From assembly GCA_023417775.1 (NCBI GenBank), contig JAEZEJ010000107.1, positions 1 through 22,226 of the forward strand: a stretch of 22,226 nucleotides of DNA, given 5' to 3'. The notes below the pieces were generated by a model that saw only the letters and a program-made list of their open reading frames with translations, did not search any database and was not told the origin of the DNA. This DNA comes from Actinomycetes bacterium. GTDB taxonomy: Bacteria > Actinomycetota > Actinomycetes > Propionibacteriales > Nocardioidaceae. This document shows, in pieces, positions 22,201 through 22,226 of this stretch (the first letter of the stretch is position 1; the number at the start of each line of letters is the position of its first letter). Position numbers and translations under genes: made by a program.

Positions 22201-22226
22201 TCACTTCGTGACGTCGTGATACTCCG
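22201..22226 (-). CDS. 3' end of probable peptide-binding protein gene (partial)
   Basis: The last seven codons before a TGA at 22203-22201 read EYHDVTK. A gene ending here would be read toward oppB, and the hairpin follows directly. In Opp/Dpp operons the gene before oppB is usually the solute-binding lipoprotein, and a C-terminus ending V-T-K fits such proteins. The fragment is too short to prove identity; the call rests on position. Confidence 0.45.

Overview
The window is high-GC, tightly packed, single-chromosome-type actinobacterial DNA. The supporting signs are GTG starts, many ATGA/TGATG stop-start overlaps, a WXG100-type protein, an Eis-like acetyltransferase, an ImuA'-ImuB-DnaE2 mutasome and an actinobacterial LexA box (TCGAAC-N4-GTTCGA). 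The gene set would fit Propionibacteriaceae or a related lineage, but that placement is an inference from gene content only. I see no tRNA, rRNA, CRISPR, insertion sequence or phage genes. No gap between genes exceeds 300 bp; the largest are 1856-2043 and 10336-10497, and both are regulatory.

Left end (45-4848): two divergent operons share a control region at 1856-2043. Leftward (minus strand) are a WXG100-like protein, a DUF6318-type lipoprotein and a secreted PKD-domain protein. Rightward (plus strand) are a 110-aa helical protein, a 657-aa DUF6571-like protein and a small lipoprotein. All look exported or associated with type VII-like secretion, yet no secretion machinery is present here. 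This is the least characterised part of the window.

NAD block (4920-10335, minus strand): nrtR-nadA-nadB-nadC-cysteine desulfurase form a tight operon for de novo NAD synthesis from aspartate. It carries its own Nudix-derived repressor and an Fe-S cluster sulfur donor for NadA. The promoter holds two copies of TAAGGAGGG exactly 30 bp apart, which are candidate operator half-sites.

Middle (10418-12667): an Eis-like GNAT enzyme (plus) converges with an MDR-family oxidoreductase (minus), with only 4 bp between their stop codons.

SOS mutagenesis block (12694-18401, minus strand): imuA'-imuB-dnaE2 lie behind a well-formed promoter whose 17-bp spacer contains a perfect LexA box. The predicted transcript start coincides with the imuA' GTG, so the message may be leaderless.

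Right end (18470-22226, minus strand): an oligopeptide/dipeptide ABC importer. It runs from a substrate-binding protein (only the last codons are in the window) through a strong intercistronic hairpin to oppB, oppC and a fused oppDF ATPase.

The most notable non-coding signal is a pair of homologous ~51-56 bp palindromic repeats at 10418-10468 and 16127-16182. They lie in opposite strand orientation but have the same orientation and nearly the same distance (25-29 bp) relative to the start codon of the gene downstream (eis-like and dnaE2).
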